A DNA stretch of 64,000 bases, taken from assembly GCA_025890175.1 (NCBI GenBank), contig JANPYM010000002.1, positions 139,798-203,797 of the forward strand, written 5' to 3'. The notes under the pieces are model-generated. The model made no database searches, was not told where the DNA came from, and saw only the letters and a list, made by a program, of their open reading frames with translations. The DNA comes from Ciborinia camelliae (lineage: Eukaryota; Ascomycota; Leotiomycetes; Helotiales; Sclerotiniaceae). This document shows positions 60,201 through 64,000 of the stretch, piece by piece; position 1 is the stretch's first letter, and the number at the start of each line of letters is the position of its first letter. The position numbers and the translations under genes were made by a program.

Positions 60201-60994
60201 TAATACACGCTAAAAATTATTCACTATACCCACCCACTGATCCACTCCTCACCTTTTTTCCCCTTCTCTCCTCTTATTCCCTCTTTAAACTTACTATCGT
60301 GGAACTTCTTACTTTTTGACAACTTCATCATCGCCTTTTCTATCCTATCCCCCTTGTGATTTTTTCTCCCCTTTCCCTCTCGTCTTTCCTTTCATCGGAT
60401 TCCTCGGGTCCATTACACTCCTTCGGATTCTCAGTATTCAAATTCCAATTCCAATTCAAAATACACATTCACATTCACATTCACATTCACATTGACATTC
60501 ACATTTACATTTACCTTTCCACCTTCAGAATTATCCAGCGCAGAAAAGAATAAAGTCGTTACTGACTCAACACTCCTTCTTTGGCTTCATCAAATTCAGT
60601 CTTTACATTCAACTAACAGAAGAGTCTATAAGACTCTTGACATTCCTTCTTGACACCCACAACGCTTCATCTCCGAATCTTTCGAGAAAGCTTACCAAGA
60701 TCTATATCTTCTACTTTCCTGTAGATTCAGCGAAGCGTCTTACTTTCTGTTTGAAAGTTATCCATCTCCTCAAGATTTGGATTCATTTAAACCCTTTTTA
60801 TCATTCTCACTTAGGTTTCGACCCACACAAACACCCACCCACCTGTGCATACAACGCACATATCATCTCGACGATCACTGAGACTCGTGCAACCAAAGAC
60901 AAATCGCCTGTCATACTACATACAAAACATTGGGGGAAGATACAAGTTCTAGGAAAACATACGAAAGTATTGACTACGATTTCAAGAATTCAAG
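60201..60994 (+). promoter_or_regulatory. Pyrimidine-rich promoter and leader of the homeobox gene
   Basis: The region just before the homeobox start is strongly C/T-rich, with runs such as CTTTTTTCCCCTTCTCTCC. A hexanucleotide array (CATTCA, about 8 units) lies at about 60463-60513. Several short upstream ATGs occur, including a long open frame at 60637..61218 that overlaps the real start in another frame. A long transcribed leader is likely but unproven. Confidence 0.45.
60463..60513 (+). repeat. Hexanucleotide (CATTCA)n microsatellite in the leader
   Basis: CATTCA units repeated with single-base variants (CATTGA, CATTTA). Confidence 0.8.
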
Positions 60995-62891
60995 ATGTCG
61001 GACATGTCGCAAGAAGATGCGGCCCTCAAAATGATCTCAACACCATCCCCTACCGCGTCGAACTCGGCTGGCAGCAGCTCGGCTTCTCGCAGACCTCCTC
61101 GCAAGAGCACATTGACTCAACAACAAAAGAATCAAAAGAGACAACGGGCAACTCAAGATCAGTTGGTTACTTTGGAAATGGAATTCAACAAAAACCCAAC
61201 ACCTACAGCCACAGTTAGAGAGAGAATCGCGGAGGACATCAACATGACTGAACGTTCTGTTCAAATCTGGTTCCAAAACAGGTCAGTTCATTTTGTTCAC
61301 CCAACAAACATCGCGTAGGCTAACTGTCTTTCGCAGACGTGCAAAGATCAAGCTCATGGCAAAGAAGAGTATCGAGACTGGCGAGAGTTGCGAAATCCCA
61401 GAAACTATGCGCCAATACCTCGCGATTCAAGAAATGGAATCGGGAAAATCATTAGGCGGTAACTTTTTGGGCCGAGGCGGACTTATGCCTTATGGCAGCG
61501 GCAATATGCTTATGGGCGGAGATCACGGTCCTCAGGGCAAAGTTGGTGAGTACCACTACTTAGACCTCTACCTATTGATTTTGTGCTGACATAGAACAGT
61601 AATTCACCACCTTTCCTGTCGATCACTTAGCATTGGATCATGGAGACGTATTGGACAAAATGCTATGGATCTGATCATTTTCTACTCCCCTGATAAATCT
61701 ACCATGACATACTACATCAACAATGATCAAGCTGGCTACAAGATCGAGTACCCATTCTCGTCAATAAAGAATATCTACCTGGAAAATGGAGATAACGAAT
61801 CGCGACCTGGTGGACTAGTTGTTGAGCTCATTCGTGCGCCAAATTTCTTTATGGACTCATCAGGATCTGGTGGATTTTACCAATGTGGTGATTTTACAGA
61901 AGATCAACAGGCATCTCAAGTTATGGTTCATCATCTAGGTGGACATCCTAAGGTTCTTAGTGGCCAATTGGCCAAGCTCGTCTCCCTAGAATCTTTCATC
62001 GCTCGCGACAGCCCATTCGCACACCAACAACCATTGTCTGTATCGGCACCTGTATCTCCAACTGGTCACCGCCCAGCATCTCAGCCAAACTTCAATGCGC
62101 AAGCCCATGTTGGTATGTTCCAAGAATCTCAATGGGGCATTGGTGTCCATCCAGGTGCGCGTGGACCTGGTCACAGGAGACAAAGAAGTCGATCTGTCCC
62201 AATGGCTGTCGATTTCTCCATGTTCAACAACCCAATGCCATCATTCCTTATTCAACACCCCGGTGAATCTCAGCAGCACCAACAGCAACACCCAAATCCT
62301 AACATCTTTGCCCCTATTCCTCAACAACCAAACAACCTTGGACCTCTAGGCCCTAACCTCCGAATTGATACCTCGTCAGGTTATGGAATGGATTTCAGAC
62401 AGTACCCAATGTCTGCAGCTACGACTACTTCCCCATCCGATTATGCAAGCCCTGGTTTCTTTCCTCACGCAAATGACAATGGACCTATGACTGGACCAAT
62501 GCCAACTTCGTCATCGATGCCAGCATCTAGCTTTACCCCATACTCGATGCCTTACCTGTCGCCCGATCCTTCCTCGCTTATTCCTCAATCGGTTTCTCCG
62601 CTATCCTTCATGAGCCACGGAGACCCAGCAATTGTTGACCAGTCTCCCCCAATGTCAATGATGCACCGAAGCGCTTCTGCCGATGTTTACAGCATGCATA
62701 ATGAGTCAGCTATCTCTGATGACGGTACCGGACTCAACGAGATGTATCAGAAGCACACCCTCAACATTCCTATGCACCCTCATTCCCCAGCTTTCGGCGA
62801 ACAATCTGCAGCTGATATTGATATGAGCAATCTTGTTCAATTCCCGGTCGATCACGACGGTCTTCCATCACCCGAGCATATGCCTCAGTAA
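60995..62891 (+). CDS. Homeobox transcription factor
   Basis: Three exons, 60995..61281, 61337..61545 and 61600..62891, encode 595 residues. The homeodomain spans about residues 46-105: [17 protein letters not shown], the turn, then [20 protein letters not shown]. The conserved WFQNR is split by intron 1 after its Arg begins (AG+A). Downstream is a conserved region ([54 protein letters not shown]) that marks one class of ascomycete homeobox proteins. The last 250 residues are low-complexity (Gln, Pro, Ser, Met). It is a nuclear DNA-binding regulator. Relatives include fission yeast Phx1 and the Magnaporthe MoHOX/Htf1 proteins, but I cannot say which is the ortholog, so no symbol is given. Confidence 0.88.
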
Positions 62892-63750
62892 AGGACACAC
62901 ACCAGTTGGAACTGCCTGAGAGCCCGAAAAGGGTTCTCGGGCCTTGTTGGAAATGATTTTGGGATAGCAGGTATTGGGACGATCGAATTCTGCATTTCAG
63001 AGACCATTTTTACTTAGAGATTGTTGGGGGAATTTTCGGGTGGCGTTGGTTGATTTTCATTGTTCACGGAAAGGGGGAGGTGTCAACGGCCGTTTTTTAG
63101 GTTCTTCATGTCAATTCTTCTCTAGACTTTGCACTTGCTTCATAGCCTTATTGCATAGTCTTGATTTCATATTCCCAAGTTTCTTTCAGTTTTTACGCCA
63201 CGACTTGCATGACGACTTACCCAATTCTATCATGCCTGTCTGGTACAGCGATCGTTTTCTCATTGATATTTTTGCACTTGCGCGTTCTCTCTCGAACTTG
63301 ATGTCTGGTCACCAGCCTCACTCACCTCACTGTTTTTATCATCTCCCCACGAGATATTTTTGGTAGTTGGATTGAAGATAGAAATGGACGGTGGAAAGCT
63401 TGGGGGGGAAGGGGGAAGGGGGGAGCGGGAAGCATGCAATTGAATGTGGAAACAAACAACATGGTGGGGCAGGGGGGGTTTATAACATTTGCTTGGGTTT
63501 TGCTGGCTGGCGCAACTTGCGCACGCAATGGATTGATGAATGAATCATGGTGGGCTTAATAGTGGAATCTATTTTGTAAAATCGTTTGTAAAATCGTATC
63601 GTATCGTATTGTATCGTTTCTTGGTTTGTTTTTTTTTTTTTTTTGGCTTTTTTTGGCTTTTTTTTTCCGTGGGAGCCTTCCTTCCTTCCTTCCCAATATA
63701 GGTAACATAGGTAACATAACTTGTTTGTGCATATACGATCAGTACCTAGG

Positions 63751-63787
63751 TCCCTAGGTAGGTAGGTAGGTAGGTAGGTAGGTAGGT
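63751..63787. repeat. (GGTA)n microsatellite
   Basis: GGTA repeated about nine times; similar shorter runs occur near 10605 and 63970. Confidence 0.85.
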
Positions 63788-63837
63788 AATTCATATTCAT
63801 AAATATGGTGTTTTTTTACTTGGATGGTTTTTTTTTT

Positions 63838-63952
63838 GTGAGGTGTGGTGTGATGGGTGATGGGTGATGTGGTGATGGGTGATGTGTGAGTGTGTGATGT
63901 GATGTGGTGATGGGTGATGATGGGTGATGTGTGATGTGTGATGTGTAGGGGG
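63838..63952. repeat. GATGGGTGATGTG minisatellite
   Basis: Irregular tandem copies of GATGGGTGATG and GTGATGTG over about 115 bases. Confidence 0.75.
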
Positions 63953-64000
63953 AGATTTTTACTTTTTTATAGGTTGGTAGGTAGGTGGGTAGGTGGGTGG

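Larger units (their letters stand above)
62892..64000. other. 3' flank of the homeobox gene with microsatellites
   Basis: Mixed sequence with a TGATGGGTGA/TGATGTG minisatellite at about 63840-63950, a GGTA array at about 63751-63787, T-tracts, and GGGGG-rich patches near 63400. No gene is supported before the window end. Confidence 0.5.

Noticed and set aside
60637..61218. 193-residue frame upstream of and overlapping the homeobox gene
   Set aside because: Its 3' half is an out-of-frame reading of the homeodomain exon; at most an upstream frame, not a gene.
63751..64000. GGTAGGTAGG arrays as possible telomeric repeat
   Set aside because: The unit does not match TTAGGG-type telomere repeats; similar short runs occur in the interior, so these are microsatellites.
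1..64000. tRNA, rRNA and CRISPR arrays
   Set aside because: I looked for T-loop (GTTCGA) contexts, rRNA-like sequence and regularly spaced repeats; the GTTCGA hits fall in introns or lack a cloverleaf, and no spaced repeat array exists.

Overview
This is a eukaryotic window from a filamentous ascomycete (Pezizomycotina). The evidence is short GT-AG introns of about 47-80 bases in most genes, a Zn2Cys6 regulator, a NACHT-WD40-type tail, a highly reducing polyketide synthase (HR-PKS), a siderophore transporter, and blocks of sequence almost emptied of G and C in the way repeat-induced point mutation (RIP) leaves them. A placement near Leotiomycetes/Helotiales is my impression from general resemblance, not something I could test. 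No rRNA, tRNA or CRISPR was found. All exon coordinates were joined by hand from splice signals, reading frame and family resemblance.

Layout. 0-6 kb: SPT8 (SAGA subunit, +), a conserved protein with a possible tubby-like fold (-) and a Zn2Cys6 regulator (+). 6-10.7 kb: a decayed ABC-C transporter piece split by a TA-flanked element, then gene-poor DNA. 10.8-18.5 kb: a tail-anchored inositol-polyphosphate 5-phosphatase, then a siderophore-type MFS transporter and a DUF1749 hydrolase (SidJ family) in tandem, with GATA-type sites upstream of both. 18.9-20.1 kb: two gene relics joined head to head, an amidase core and the WD40 tail of a NACHT-type protein. 20.4-29.2 kb: a complete 14-exon HR-PKS (KS-AT-DH-MT-ER-KR-ACP, 2,603 aa) on the minus strand. 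29.2-37 kb: AT-rich DNA holding a broken FSH1-family (LovG-like) hydrolase, a copy of the 3' end of the DUF1749 gene and an aminotransferase relic.

37.3-44.8 kb is a nest of mobile elements. A hAT-like element has 18-bp terminal inverted repeats and a perfect 8-bp target duplication. An LTR retroelement wiped out by RIP sits inside its subterminal tandem repeats. A fresh, unmutated solo LTR of the same family sits inside that retroelement, and a fourth LTR copy lies in the hAT right arm. 45.8-51 kb holds a SANT/Myb-like protein and gene-poor DNA. 51.3-54.5 kb returns to core genes: an adaptin-binding p34/Irc6 protein, Sm D3 and the mitochondrial PGP phosphatase Gep4. 54.5-61 kb is gene-poor and carries a 391-bp pogo/Fot1-like MITE. 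The window ends with a homeobox transcription factor that has a long repeat-rich leader and a microsatellite-rich 3' flank.

How the genes fit together. The transporter and DUF1749 hydrolase form a plausible siderophore uptake and hydrolysis pair under GATA/iron control. The HR-PKS has no thioesterase; the only nearby candidate release enzyme, the FSH1-family gene, carries a frameshift and has lost a catalytic histidine. The PKS also lies among relics and AT-rich repeats. I read this as a secondary-metabolite locus whose synthase is intact but whose surroundings are decaying.
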